DNA of 64,000 nucleotides from NCBI RefSeq assembly GCF_011040495.1, contig NZ_CP049040.1, positions 62,001-126,000 of the forward strand, in the 5' to 3' direction. This DNA is from Pseudohalocynthiibacter aestuariivivens. GTDB lineage: Bacteria; Pseudomonadota; Alphaproteobacteria; Rhodobacterales; Rhodobacteraceae. The position numbers and the translations under genes were made by a program. Shown piece after piece: positions 8,230 to 17,383 of the stretch (position 1 is the first letter of the stretch; each line of letters begins with the position of its first letter). The notes under the pieces are model-generated. The model was not told the origin of the DNA, searched no databases, and worked only from the letters and a program-made list of their open reading frames with translations.

Positions 8230-9744
8230 TCATCGCCGCTCTGGCACTTCGGGTGAATGCCAATCGCCATAGGTCGCAGGATCGGCATCCGAGACGCCGC
8301 TTTTGCCTATTTGGTTATCCAGCCCGGCGGCATCGCGCACAAGGTTTAGTGGCCCTTCCCAGTCGAAATTGTGGTATACTGATGCCAAATGTGCATGGGG
8401 GGGGGATTGGCCGAAAAGATGGTAGGTCAACTTGTGGCTAGCATGATCGGAATTGATCAGGTCTCGTGCAAACGCCATGAGCTTGCGCCGATCTTCGGCA
8501 ACTACCTCTTCGCCGATACTGAAGTATTTCTCTAGCCAGTTCGCGGTTTCGGGTGCTTCAAAAGCAGAAGCGGGGGGCAGCAGGGACATTTGTCCGCCGC
8601 ATAGCTCGCGTACGTGATGCATCATGTTATTCAACTGCGACACCGCATGAACACGGCCCGCAAGGAGTAGTGATTGGTTCGGCATCATCTGTCCCGCCGG
8701 CGATTTTTCACCCAACGCGGTGGCTGCGGTTAGATGTGCATGAATGCCCTCTCGCCACACGGATAGCCCTGCAAGCTTGTCGCGTACGGCCTGTTCGTGC
8801 GCAATGCCGGTCTGACGGCAATTTAGCAGCGCCACACCGATCAGCATGTCGGCAAAAACAAGAATGCGGTGAACAAAGAAGAAGGCGGAATATCGGTGAA
8901 GCGTGGCGCGAATCAGGGTTGCCGCCCGTGGCTGGCGATGGAACAGGACGTTTTCCCAAGGGATCAACACATCGTCGAAGACGACCAGAGACTCGACATC
9001 GTCAAACCGATTGGACAGAGGATAATCGCGTTCCGTGTCAGGACGGGCAAAGCCGGAACGGGAAATGAACTTAAGGCCCTTCGCATTTAGGTCGCTTACA
9101 AACCCAACCGCATATTCGTTGGGTAGCGTATCACCCCAATTAGCAATATTGGGTTTGGTGTAGGCCAGATCGGCATATAAGGCAGCAGTTTCGAACTTGG
9201 CACCGCGCACGACGATGCCGGCGTCGGTTTCCCGAACTACATGCAGCAGGCTGTCGGGGTCCTGATGAAGAGACGACTGCGCTCGGTTGCCTTTGGGGTC
9301 TGTGTTGGCGGAGACGCGGAAAAGGTCGTCTTCTTGCGATGCTAGGATGTGCGCGTCGATATTGTTGGCGAACTGCGGGTCCATGTCGACCAACGCATCG
9401 CGGCAATCCCGAAGGGACCAAAACTCGGCAACGGTCTCTTCACCTGTCCGTGACGCAATGCCACCGAGTTGCGAGAACACGCGATCACTTGCCCGTCGCT
9501 TTGCCCACCAGTCCGATTGCGAGAATGGCAGAGAAGCGGTAACGGTATGGGTCTGGCCACTCACGGTGCGGGTCAGAACGTCCCGGTGCTGCGGCTCCTG
9601 CTGCATATCGTAGATCCGGGCGCGCAGATCTACCAGCGGGGCATACGTCGGATGCGTGGTCACATCGTCAATCTGTTTGCCATCCAGGTAAATTTCCCGA
9701 GCCTTGCGGATTGCGTCCCGGTAGTCATTGCTTGTGCGGATCAT
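8230..9744 (-). CDS. HpaB-family FADH2-dependent monooxygenase (4-hydroxyphenylacetate 3-hydroxylase type)
   Basis: A 504-residue protein of the acyl-CoA-dehydrogenase-like HpaB family. It starts with the typical RTSNDYRDAIRKAREIYLDG and contains the central VVFDDVLIPWENVLF block and a C-terminal helical domain. Such enzymes hydroxylate phenols or other substrates with reduced FAD supplied by a separate flavin reductase. No HpaC-type reductase gene is visible in the window. It follows the PotABCD-like genes on the same strand, so it may act on the imported compound (inference). Confidence 0.85.
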   Translation of the reverse strand: MIRTSNDYRDAIRKAREIYLDGKQIDDVTTHPTYAPLVDLRARIYDMQQEPQHRDVLTRTVSGQTHTVTASLPFSQSDWWAKRRASDRVFSQLGGIASRTGEETVAEFWSLRDCRDALVDMDPQFANNIDAHILASQEDDLFRVSANTDPKGNRAQSSLHQDPDSLLHVVRETDAGIVVRGAKFETAALYADLAYTKPNIANWGDTLPNEYAVGFVSDLNAKGLKFISRSGFARPDTERDYPLSNRFDDVESLVVFDDVLIPWENVLFHRQPRAATLIRATLHRYSAFFFVHRILVFADMLIGVALLNCRQTGIAHEQAVRDKLAGLSVWREGIHAHLTAATALGEKSPAGQMMPNQSLLLAGRVHAVSQLNNMMHHVRELCGGQMSLLPPASAFEAPETANWLEKYFSIGEEVVAEDRRKLMAFARDLINSDHASHKLTYHLFGQSPPHAHLASVYHNFDWEGPLNLVRDAAGLDNQIGKSGVSDADPATYGDWHSPEVPERR

Positions 9745-9979
9745 TGTGTTGCTCGTTGCTCGATGTGGTCAAGCCGCATGTCTGCGTGGCGTATGCCACT
9801 GATGAAAGGAGGGCTTCGCTTCGCCGCGCTTCGGATTAGTCTCAGCAGCTCTGCTTCGATGCCAATTGCGTCTTGTCTCCGCGCAAAGCTGGAGGAAATT
9901 CGAGTTCGGGTTATCCGCCCGACAGTGTACCCGCGTCGCATCTTTGCGACGCAGGTCTGTACATAGTCGGTGCGGCGAA

Positions 9980-11017
9980 TCACTTTTTTAGATTGGTCCA
10001 GATCTGATCATAGACCTTCTGGGTTTCCTCATCGCAATCCAGAACGAATACAGGCTCGCCCGCCTCCTCGGGGGGGTTGAATTCAGGCAGGTCGACCAAC
10101 TCTTTATTCATGAATTCCTCGGACCCTTTGATGCCATTCCCGTAAAGTGCGAAATTGCTCACCATAGCGATGTTCTCGGGCTCAAGAAGGAAGTCCATGA
10201 ATATTAGGGCGTTGTCACGGTTGGGTGCGTCCTTCAGCAGGACGACAGTGTCCATCCAGACTATATACCCCTCTCTGGGAAAGCCGTACTTCACAGGAGC
10301 ACCCTCAGCCCGGGCTTTGGCCGTCCAGCCGTCATACATCATGCTGGCGGCATAATCGCCCGCGACCATGGCTTCGCGCGCCGTGTCTGAGTTGAAGGAG
10401 ACCCAGTCCTTCTTAGCCTGCTGAAGCATGTTGTTGAGTGCCTTCAACTGCTCGCGATCGTTGGTGCATTGGGGAATGCCCATGTTCATTGCAGCCATAA
10501 CCATCACTTCACTCTGGCTGTCGAACATGTTGATCTTACCCTTCAGCTCCTCGGGTGGGTGGAAAAGGATGTCACTAGTGTTGATGTCGCCCGAATATAC
10601 GTCGGTATTGACGGCAAGGCTGGTGGAACCCCACTGGTAGGGGATGGAATATTTCAGACCCGGGTCGAAACTGGGATCTGACCATTTCTCCTTGATGTTG
10701 CCGCGGTTCTTCAATTCGCCAGTGTCGATTTCCTGAAGAATACCTTCCTTGGCCATGATGGAAACCATGTAGTTCCCTGGAAAGGCTACATCGTAGGTGC
10801 CCAGCGATCCGGCCTTCAGCGAGGCGAGAAGTGATTCGTTGGAATCGTATGTATCCATCACGACCTCGACACCCGTCTCCTCGGTGAACTTGGCCAGCAG
10901 CTCCTGCGGAATGTACTCGAACCACTGGTAGATCACCACTTTTTCCTGTGCACTGGCGGCCCCAGCGGCAAGGCACGCCATCAATGCTGCGGCGGGCAGT
11001 TTCATCCTGTTGAACAT
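9980..11017 (-). CDS. PotD/PotF-like polyamine ABC substrate-binding protein
   Basis: A 345-residue periplasmic protein with a signal peptide (MKLPAAALMACLAAGAASA, cleavage before QEKVV). The mature start VIYQWFEYIPQELLAKF and the later YSIPYQWGSTSLAVN are PotD/PotF-like. The frame is open to 11053, overlapping the permease stop, but the ATG at 11017 has GGGAG five bases upstream and puts the signal peptide at the start. Polyamines or related cationic amines are the likely ligands. Confidence 0.87.
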   Translation of the reverse strand: MFNRMKLPAAALMACLAAGAASAQEKVVIYQWFEYIPQELLAKFTEETGVEVVMDTYDSNESLLASLKAGSLGTYDVAFPGNYMVSIMAKEGILQEIDTGELKNRGNIKEKWSDPSFDPGLKYSIPYQWGSTSLAVNTDVYSGDINTSDILFHPPEELKGKINMFDSQSEVMVMAAMNMGIPQCTNDREQLKALNNMLQQAKKDWVSFNSDTAREAMVAGDYAASMMYDGWTAKARAEGAPVKYGFPREGYIVWMDTVVLLKDAPNRDNALIFMDFLLEPENIAMVSNFALYGNGIKGSEEFMNKELVDLPEFNPPEEAGEPVFVLDCDEETQKVYDQIWTNLKK

Positions 11018-11049
11018 TTTTTCTCCCTTAGGTTGTACATCTGGTTTGG

Positions 11050-11862
11050 TCATTCGTTCTTGTCGGTCTTTCCTGCAAAGTAGGACAGCGTTACCATGAC
11101 GATGGACACCAGCAGGAGCATCGTCGAAACCGCCATGATGTTGGGCTTAATCCCCTGCTTGACCGAACCGAAGATCGCCGTAGGTAGGGTTTCGACACCG
11201 GCCCCCTTGACGAAGTTGGTGATCAAGAAGTCATCGAGCGAGATGATGAAGGCCAGCAGGTAGCCGCTGATAATGCCGGGCATCATCAGCGGCAGTAGGA
11301 TCTTGCGAAACGCCTGCGCTTTGGATGCGTAGAGATCCATCGCTGCCTGTTCATAGGTGTCCTCGATACCCTGCATCCGCGCAGATATCGGCATGTACGC
11401 GAAAGGAATGCAAAAGGCGATATGGGCGATGAGAATGGTCAGGTATCCGCGCGTGAAGCCGATGGAGCTGAAAAAAATCAGCGTCGCGACAGCTGTGACG
11501 ATCTCGGGCACCATGAGTGGCAGGCTGATCAGCCCGAGCGACGCCGTGCGTAGCCTGAACCTGCCGCCGCGAATGATCGCAGTCGCGGCCAGCGTGGCGA
11601 TCATTGTCGAACAGGTCGCCGCCATAATGGCGATCGTGAACGAATGCCAGGCGGCCTGCCGAAAGGTGGCCGATTCCAACCCCCAAAAGACATCCCTGTA
11701 CCACTTCAGGCTGAATCCGTGCCAGACCGAAACCGATGTGCTGTCGTTGAAGGAGTAGGCCGCCACCACCACGAGGGGCACATAAAGCACGACCAGGCAC
11801 AGAACGGTCATCGTGAAAAACCCGGTGTAGCGCTTGATGTCATAATTGCGGCCAGCCATCAC
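11050..11862 (-). CDS. Polyamine-type ABC transporter permease (PotC-like)
   Basis: A 270-residue inner-membrane protein with about six hydrophobic segments. The EAA loop (YEQAAMDLYASKAQAFRKIL) contacts the ATPase. It overlaps the upstream permease gene by ATGA, so the two are coupled. The cytoplasmic start RNYDIKRYTGFF and short N-terminal helix fit PotC/PotI. Confidence 0.9.
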   Translation of the reverse strand: MMAGRNYDIKRYTGFFTMTVLCLVVLYVPLVVVAAYSFNDSTSVSVWHGFSLKWYRDVFWGLESATFRQAAWHSFTIAIMAATCSTMIATLAATAIIRGGRFRLRTASLGLISLPLMVPEIVTAVATLIFFSSIGFTRGYLTILIAHIAFCIPFAYMPISARMQGIEDTYEQAAMDLYASKAQAFRKILLPLMMPGIISGYLLAFIISLDDFLITNFVKGAGVETLPTAIFGSVKQGIKPNIMAVSTMLLLVSIVMVTLSYFAGKTDKNE

Positions 11863-12788
11863 GATTTCTCCATTTCCGCCTTCGCCCGCCGGTAGGCGAA
11901 CATCAGCAATAGGATCAGCACCATGCTAAGCAGGATCATTCCGGCTGCGGCACCAAACGGCCAGTTGCCGGCGTTGCCCTTGAACTGCTCTTCGATGAGC
12001 GAGCCGATCATGAAGTTCTTGGCGCCGCCCAGAAGGTCGGGTGCCAAGAACGAACCTAGTGAGGGCACGAAGACCAGAATGCTGCCGGCGATGATCCCCG
12101 GCTTGACCGCTGGCAGGAGAATGCGGCGCAGGGTGGTCCATTTCGAGGCATAGAGATCGGCGGCGGCTTCGGACATGGAGAAATCGTAGCGTTCGACCGC
12201 AGCATAGATCGGTAGCACCATGAACGGCAGGTAGGAATAGAACAACCCCAGTTGCACCGCGAGGTTGGTATTGATGATTTGCAGCGGGCTGTCGATGACG
12301 CCAAGGCCGAGCAGGAATTCGTTCATCGGGCCGTTGTCGCGAAGCAAAAACTTCATCGAGATGGTCCGGATCAGCAGGTTGACCCAGTAGGGGATGGTAA
12401 TCAGGAAAAGCCAAAGCTGACGCTTGTGCGCGGGACGCGTGGCGATAAAGAAGGCCGTCGGAAAACCGATCAGCAACGACATAAGCGTGGCCAGCCCTGC
12501 CTGCCATATGGAGCGCCAGAAAATCTCGATGTAGGTCCATTCGATCGTGCAGGGTTCGTCCCCGAACAGCCCGCGGCTACAGAAGAACTGGTCATAGGCA
12601 GCAAGGGAGAATTCCCAGATCACTCCGCCGCGGAATTCTTTGGTGAGAAAGGAATAAACCAGCATCAGCAGAACAGGCCCAAGAACCACGACCGTCAATA
12701 CCACCCAAGCGGGCAGCAATAGCCATGTCCGGGCTTCTTTGTATGTGTCGGACCTCGACGACCCGCCGCTTGCCGCTTCTGCTGCCAT
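11859..12788 (-). CDS. Polyamine-type ABC transporter permease (PotB-like)
   Basis: A 309-residue inner-membrane permease with an N-terminal anchoring helix, a periplasmic loop holding two Cys-containing segments (FFCSRGLFGDEPCTIEW), and the EAA loop SEAAADLYASKWTTLRRIL. Its start shares one base with the upstream ATPase stop (TGATG), so translation is coupled. It pairs with the PotC-like permease. Confidence 0.9.
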   Translation of the reverse strand: MAAEAASGGSSRSDTYKEARTWLLLPAWVVLTVVVLGPVLLMLVYSFLTKEFRGGVIWEFSLAAYDQFFCSRGLFGDEPCTIEWTYIEIFWRSIWQAGLATLMSLLIGFPTAFFIATRPAHKRQLWLFLITIPYWVNLLIRTISMKFLLRDNGPMNEFLLGLGVIDSPLQIINTNLAVQLGLFYSYLPFMVLPIYAAVERYDFSMSEAAADLYASKWTTLRRILLPAVKPGIIAGSILVFVPSLGSFLAPDLLGGAKNFMIGSLIEEQFKGNAGNWPFGAAAGMILLSMVLILLLMFAYRRAKAEMEKS

Positions 12789-13939
12789 CAGTCTACCAGG
12801 AGCCGCGCGGCCCCATTCTCCACGTTTGCGAAAACTTCCGTGCCCGGCTCGAAGATGCGCTTGTTGCCACGCTCGGAATTCGAGGTGCGGACGATGATAT
12901 CGACGCCGTTGCTCAGCGCAACGCGGGTGGTTAGATTGGTGCCCACAAAGATGTTGTTCTGCACGATGCCCTTGAGGCTCTCTGCTTCCACGGGTTCCTT
13001 GGAGATGATCAGCCGCTCGGGACGCACGGATAGATGCACAGAGGATCCGACGTCGATTCCCTCTACCGCATCACAGGTCAATTCATGCCCGCCGCCGATA
13101 TGGCAGGTTGCTCGGCCGTTATTGATCTGGCGAACCGACACCTCCAGAAGGTTGGTCTCACCGATGAAATCGGCCACGAACATGTTGTGGGGGCGTTCAT
13201 AGATGTCGCGCGCGTTTCCCAGTTGCTGCACCTCCCCCGCCGACATGACCGCGATCCTGTCGGACATTGTCAGGGCCTCTTCCTGATCGTGTGTCACGAA
13301 GATGAAGGTAATGCCGGTTTCGCGTTGAATCTGCTTTAGCTCTAGCTGCATGGCCTTCCTTAGCTTGAGATCGAGTGCCGAAAGCGGCTCGTCGAGCAGC
13401 AGAGCCTTGGGGCGTGGTGCCAGGGCACGTGCCAACGCAACGCGCTGCTGCTGACCGCCCGACAACTGCGAGGGTCGCCGCACCGAGAATTGTGACAATT
13501 GCACCATCTCCAGCGCAGCACCCGCCTGTTTGCGGGCATCGGCCTTGGCCGTGCCGCGCATTTCCAGCCCGAACGCCACATTGTCCAATATGGTCATGTG
13601 TGGGAACAAAGCGTAGTTCTGAAAAACTGTGTTCACCGGGCGTTTGTTTGGTGGCAAGTTGACGATCTCATCACCGAAGAGGAACAGCTGCCCCTCGTTC
13701 AAGCCCTCGAAACCCGCAATGATCCGCAGCAAGGTCGTCTTGCCGCAGCCCGAGGGGCCCAGCAGAGTGAAGAACTCGTTATCGTGTATCTTCAATGAGA
13801 TCTTTTTCAGTGCCGGGAAGTCGCCATAGCGCTTTACCACGTCACGGGCTTCTATCGAAGTTTTCAATTGCTCTGCCAAGGCGCTATCCAAGGTGATTAT
13901 CTGCATCGACCGGACACTATCTAAGACTAGGCGAGACAT
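12788..13939 (-). CDS. Polyamine-type ABC transporter ATPase (PotA-like)
   Basis: A 383-residue ATPase: Walker A GPSGCGKTTLLR, Q-loop in FQNYALFPHMT, signature LSGGQQQRVALARAL, Walker B LLLDEPLSALD, switch His in FVTHDQEEA, and a C-terminal TOBE-type region. The frame starts with TTG at 13948. The ATG at 13939 is the first normal start and another ATG lies at 13903; none has a strong ribosome-binding site, so the start is uncertain. It is the first gene of the -strand transporter operon. Confidence 0.88.
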   Translation of the reverse strand: MSRLVLDSVRSMQIITLDSALAEQLKTSIEARDVVKRYGDFPALKKISLKIHDNEFFTLLGPSGCGKTTLLRIIAGFEGLNEGQLFLFGDEIVNLPPNKRPVNTVFQNYALFPHMTILDNVAFGLEMRGTAKADARKQAGAALEMVQLSQFSVRRPSQLSGGQQQRVALARALAPRPKALLLDEPLSALDLKLRKAMQLELKQIQRETGITFIFVTHDQEEALTMSDRIAVMSAGEVQQLGNARDIYERPHNMFVADFIGETNLLEVSVRQINNGRATCHIGGGHELTCDAVEGIDVGSSVHLSVRPERLIISKEPVEAESLKGIVQNNIFVGTNLTTRVALSNGVDIIVRTSNSERGNKRIFEPGTEVFANVENGAARLLVD

Positions 13940-14146
13940 TAACAACAATCTGCCGAAGCACGGGTTAGTCGGAGTCTAACCTACCAATTCTTTGTGAGTG
14001 CGATTAGCCGTAGCACTGGACAAAGCGGTCGACAGAACGGTCCTGAGTTTGCCCCCACTCTCGAGGCGCGGCACCAGCCACGAAGAACCGCGACCGGCTG
14101 TTGACGACCGACGGCTTTGTCAGGTTGCAGACCGCTCGACCGCCTG

Positions 14147-14377
14147 CTAGGCAGCCGACTCATATAACTCGATCCAAAGGCGGACAGAGGCTTTGAGGCG
14201 ACCGAAGAAGCGCTCGATTTTGTTTCGCTCTTTATACAGCTCGGCGTCGAAATCCGTGGTCAGCTTGCGGTTGGACTTGGACGGGATCACGTCGATGGCA
14301 CCTTGTTTCCAGATTATATCCCTGATCCAGTCCGCATCATATGCCTTGTCTGCCAGCACGTGTTGGCCTGGTGATCT
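14147..14377 (-). pseudogene. IS5-type transposase C-terminal remnant
   Basis: The translation GQHVLADKAYDADWIRDII through NKIERFFGRLKAS matches the end of the DDE domain of IS5-family transposases, including the terminal catalytic Glu in IERFFGRLK. The sequence then leaves the family and stops. The N-terminal two thirds are absent; the fragment is cut by the IS3 element beginning at 14378. The 200 bases between it and the ABC operon hold no recognisable gene. Confidence 0.7.
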
Positions 14378-14398
14378 TGCCCCCATTTCACCGGACAC

Positions 14399-15232
14399 TC
14401 AGGCGGTTGCGTTTTGAGCTGCAATGAACTCGCGGGGCGAGCGCCATTTCAGCCCTGAGTGCGGATGGTTCTCGTTGTAATCCTCGAACCAGCCATCGAT
14501 CAATCCGAGTGCGGTTTCTGCATCCGGCATAGGCGTCACGCGCACGTAATCGCGCTTGAGCGTATTCACGAAGGCTTCTGACAGGCCATTGCTCTGTGGG
14601 CTCTTCATCGGGGTGAAGCAGGGACGCAGACCAAGCTGCCGGGCGAAGATGCGTGTGTCCTTCGCCGTGTATGGCGCGCCGTTGTCGGTGAGAACCTCGA
14701 CAGGGCATGGTGCCCGGCAATCACCGAAGCGCCGCTCCACCGCCTCGAGCATCATGTCGCGGATGTCTGATCCGCTGATGCCGGCATTCACCACCACACG
14801 CCAGGCGATGACCTCGCGATCATGCGCATCGATGATGAAGGCTCCGCGCACCACGTCGCCGTTCCAGCACGTGAACTCGAAGCCGTCGGAGCACCAGCGC
14901 AGGTTCGACCGCAGGACGATCACCTTGCCGTCATGGGTCTGCTCCGGACGCTCTGTGTATTTGCGTGCCAGCAGCAGTTTGTGCGCCTTCATGATCCGGT
15001 AGACCCTCTTGTGATTGACCGGCGCCAGGCCATCGGTGCGCAGCTTTCGGTTCAGCACCGCCGTGATCCGCCGGTAGCCATAGGTCGGGCGCTTCGCGAC
15101 CAGCCGCTCGATCAACGGCAGAAGCGCCGCGTCTTGCGCTTTATGATAGCGCCGACGCGGCTTGGTCCTGCCGCTCACCCGCTCGTGCAGGTTCGAGCGC
15201 GAGACGCCGAGCGTGTCCGCCACGGCCTTCAT
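14399..15232 (-). CDS. IS3-family transposase OrfB (integrase domain)
   Basis: A 277-residue protein beginning MKAVADTLGVSRSNL, followed by the HTH_21-like block RPTYGYRRITAVLNR and the rve/DDE core: WCSDGFEF, VLTDNGAPYTAKD and SNGLSEAFVNTLKRDYV supply the D-D-E residues. Its start codon overlaps the orfA stop. As in other IS3 elements, the active enzyme is probably the OrfAB fusion made by -1 frameshifting at 15275-15281. Confidence 0.92.
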   Translation of the reverse strand: MKAVADTLGVSRSNLHERVSGRTKPRRRYHKAQDAALLPLIERLVAKRPTYGYRRITAVLNRKLRTDGLAPVNHKRVYRIMKAHKLLLARKYTERPEQTHDGKVIVLRSNLRWCSDGFEFTCWNGDVVRGAFIIDAHDREVIAWRVVVNAGISGSDIRDMMLEAVERRFGDCRAPCPVEVLTDNGAPYTAKDTRIFARQLGLRPCFTPMKSPQSNGLSEAFVNTLKRDYVRVTPMPDAETALGLIDGWFEDYNENHPHSGLKWRSPREFIAAQNATA

Positions 15233-15606
15233 CGGGAACCGTCCGTCTTCAGCGACCCGGCAAGCAAGGTCGGTTTTTTTGCCCGCGACCTGTCCAGCGC
15301 CTCCCGAAGGATCTCAGCCTCCAGGGTCTTGCGACCGAGTTGGCGCTCGAGCTCGCGGATGCGATCCTCCATTTGCCGCACCTTCTTGTTGCTGGTTACA
15401 TCGTCGTCCCCGGTCACCGCGACACTCCCTCCTTCCAGCATCAGCTTGCGCCAACGATACAAAAGATTGGGCGCCACGCCATTGCGGCGCGCAACGGCCG
15501 AGATGCTCTCGCTGCCGTCCAGTGTCTCCTCGACAATCCGCAGCTTTTCGGCGGAACTCCAGCGGCGACGGCGGCCACCATCCGTAATGATTTCAACTTC
15601 AGACAT
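15229..15606 (-). CDS. IS3-family transposase OrfA (HTH and leucine zipper)
   Basis: A 125-residue protein. The N-terminal HTH (RWSSAEKLRIVEETLDGSES, then VARRNGVAPNLLYRWRK) binds the IS ends. A coiled-coil/zipper follows (VRQMEDRIRELERQL). An in-frame GTG lies two codons upstream (15612), but the ATG at 15606 is the ordinary start. Confidence 0.9.
   Translation of the reverse strand: MSEVEIITDGGRRRRWSSAEKLRIVEETLDGSESISAVARRNGVAPNLLYRWRKLMLEGGSVAVTGDDDVTSNKKVRQMEDRIRELERQLGRKTLEAEILREALDRSRAKKPTLLAGSLKTDGSR
15275..15281 (-). promoter_or_regulatory. Programmed -1 frameshift heptamer (A7) of the IS3 element
   Basis: The - strand reads GCAAAAAAACCG in the orfA frame (gca aaa aaa ccg). Shifting back by one gives aaa aaa acc gac ctt and stays open through the orfB start, adding a KKTDLACRVAEDGRFP linker. 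This is the family's usual way of making the OrfAB transposase. Confidence 0.7.
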
Positions 15607-15774
15607 AAGCACGTGCTTAGGGATATGCCTAAGCCTCCTGGTTCAGGCCCAGGTGTCCGGTCGAAAATGGGGCCAGTTCACCTGGCTGCAACGCATCCAG
15701 CAATCGCTTGCAGGGCGTAAGGCTCCGGCGAAGACCGCGGTCCCTTTGGCACTGTGAGGTGATACCTGTTGTTC

Positions 15775-15984
15775 ATGGAGATCGACGTTGACAAGATCGA
15801 CGACGCGGTTCTGGGACTGCTCTGGTTGACGCTACATGATGAGCGTCGCGCCTGGAAAGGCATGGACTGGTCGGCACTGGATCGATTGCATCGGAAGGGT
15901 TTGATCCATGACCCGGTTAACCGAGTCAAATCTGTCGTGCTGACCGATGAAGGGCTACAGCGCTCAAAGGCCCTGTTTTCAACG
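15775..15984 (+). pseudogene. DUF6429-like protein, 3' end lost
   Basis: MEIDVDKIDDAVLGLLWLTL and the following HDERRAWKGMDW and GLIHDPVNRVKSVVLTDEGL blocks match the small DUF6429 family, which is often found beside transposons. The family similarity stops near RSKALF, and the frame then runs antisense into the IS66 remnant as far as 16134. The last few residues are therefore replaced. Function unknown. Confidence 0.6.
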
Positions 15985-16893
15985 GTTGTTCACGCGGCCG
16001 TCGCAGTAGCGCCCTCACGGGCTTTCCAGTTCCAGGGCAAAAGTTCCGGAACGCGTGAGACGGGCATGTCGGGCAGCCGGGCGACGACATCGGCGAGCCA
16101 GGCCTGCGGGTCGATGTCGTTCATTTTGCCGTGACGATGAGGGTATACATGGCGGCGGCCCGCCGTCCGCCGCGCTCGGAGCCGGCGAAGAGGCACGACT
16201 TTCTGCCCAAAGCCACGCCGCGCAGGGCGCGTTCGGCCGCATTGTTCGTCAGGCAGATGCGCCCGTCATCAAGGAATGCCGTGAAGGCTTGCCAACGGCT
16301 TTCTTTCTCGAACATGTAGTTGATCGCCTTGGCCACATTGTTGTGCCGGGACAGTTTCGCGCGCTCTGCCAGCAGCCAGTCGTGGAGGCTGCTCACCAGG
16401 GGGCAGGACAGCTCCTGGCGGGCGGCAAGGCGGCCCTCGGCATCCAGCCCATTGAGCTCGCGCTCGATGTCGAAGTTGGTGTCGATCCGTTTCACCGCTT
16501 CCAGCGCAACCGGCGAGATCTGATGGGCGGGTTTGCCCTTGCGGACGTTCCTCGCAATATCCGCCAGCTCGAAGAACTTCCGGCGCGCATGCGCCCAGCA
16601 CAGGGCGCTGGTCACGGGCCCCGCATCGCGGTCCGCGCGATAGAGATCGTTGTATCCGCCATAGGCATCGGGTTGCAGCACGCCTTGCCATCCGGCGAGA
16701 TGCTGATTGGGATTGATTGCCGCGCGATCGCGGGAGAAGCGGAAGACTGCCGCCGGCGGTGCGCCCCCATTCCATGGGCAGTCATCGCGCACATAGGTCC
16801 AGAGCCGGGCCTTCTTCGCACCGCCCCGGGCCAGAAGCGGCACGGTCGTGTCGTCGCCATGCAGGTGATGAGCGGCACGCACATGGGTCTCGA
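15985..16893 (-). mobile_element. IS66 tnpC remnant (C-terminal half, frameshifted)
   Basis: On the - strand the translation from HGDDTTVPLLARG through CWAHARRKFFELA, LTNNAAERALRGVALGRK and MYTLIVTAK is the C-terminal half of an IS66 TnpC transposase. At 16121 the frame stops, but the normal continuation KMNDIDPQAWLADV to ELLPWNWK is readable in another frame down to about 16016, so about one base has been lost. The N-terminal half and tnpAB are missing. The right boundary abuts the IS481 repeat at 16894. Confidence 0.8.
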
Positions 16894-17209
16894 TGTTTAG
16901 TCCCGGCATGTGATGGGTTGGATTGCCGATGAACCTATCCGGCTCTCTTGTCCAGATTTTGCAGATGTATTCGAATGGCGTTAGGCCCTGCAGGGTCTTC
17001 AAGCAACGGGCGTAATTATAGGCTGCGATGAAGTCGCCGAGATGGGTTTGAAGCTGTTGGTGGCTGTCATAGTGATAGCGTTTGACCGTCGCCTCCTTGA
17101 TTGTCCGGTTCATGCGCTCGACCTGGCCGTTGGTCCAGGGGTGGTTCACCTTGGTCAGGCGGTGCTCGATCCCGTTCTCTACGCAGACGCGGTCAAAGAT
17201 GTGCTCCAT
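16121..17209 (-). pseudogene. Chimeric ORF: IS481 transposase C-terminus fused in frame to IS66 TnpC half
   Basis: An open frame of 362 codons. Residues 1 to about 104 are the end of an IS481 integrase (GIEHRLTKVNHPWTNGQVER, then PDRFIGNPTHHMPGLN). The rest is IS66 TnpC. In the intact IS481 the frame would end as MPGLNT-stop just past the terminal repeat. Here the flanking base change reads through into IS66. The IS481 half is separated from its N-terminal half by the IS110-type element. Probably an accident of insertion; whether it is translated is unknown. Confidence 0.75.
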
Positions 17210-17266
17210 CGCATAACGGTCCTGTTTACGGTTTGTGAACTGGATGCCGTAGCACGTCGGGAAGAA

Positions 17267-17328
17267 GCGCTATTTTAGGTTATGGCCACGCGCGCAGCCC
17301 CTAAATAGCGCAGCGGGTGGCCATAACC
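17267..17328 (+). other. Structured 5' noncoding end of the IS110-type element
   Basis: Two interleaved inverted repeats: GCGCTATTTTAGG (17267-17279) with CCTAAATAGCGC (17300-17311), and GGTTATGGCCAC (17278-17289) with GTGGCCATAACC (17317-17328). The arms overlap, so the two stems are mutually exclusive. They lie 56 bases upstream of the recombinase gene. They could be an RNA switch, a recombinase binding site or part of a guide RNA. Confidence 0.5.
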
Positions 17329-17383
17329 GGGTCTCAGGTCTCAACAGTGGTTTTGCATAACTACACCGCTGAGGAGACCGGCT

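Larger units (their letters stand above)
14378..15675 (-). mobile_element. Intact IS3-family element (about 1298 bp)
   Basis: Imperfect terminal inverted repeats read TGCCCCCATTTCACCGGACA on the left and TGGCCCCATTTTCGACCGGA inward from the right end (reverse complement of bases ending at 15675). Both orfA and orfB are open and overlap by ATGA. I saw no convincing target duplication (left flank GTGATCT, right flank GTTCACC). Confidence 0.85.

Noticed and set aside
9741..9983. 80-codon frame on the - strand overlapping the HpaB-family start by ATGA
   Set aside because: The overlap is suggestive, but there is no ribosome-binding site or family motif and its composition is basic. It could be noncoding spacer.
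13949..14146. Possible small gene between the PotA-like gene and the IS5 remnant (60-codon frame)
   Set aside because: No motif or start signal; probably promoter region plus IS debris.
16055..16900. 281-codon frame opposite the IS66 remnant
   Set aside because: Antisense shadow; the - strand has clear TnpC motifs.
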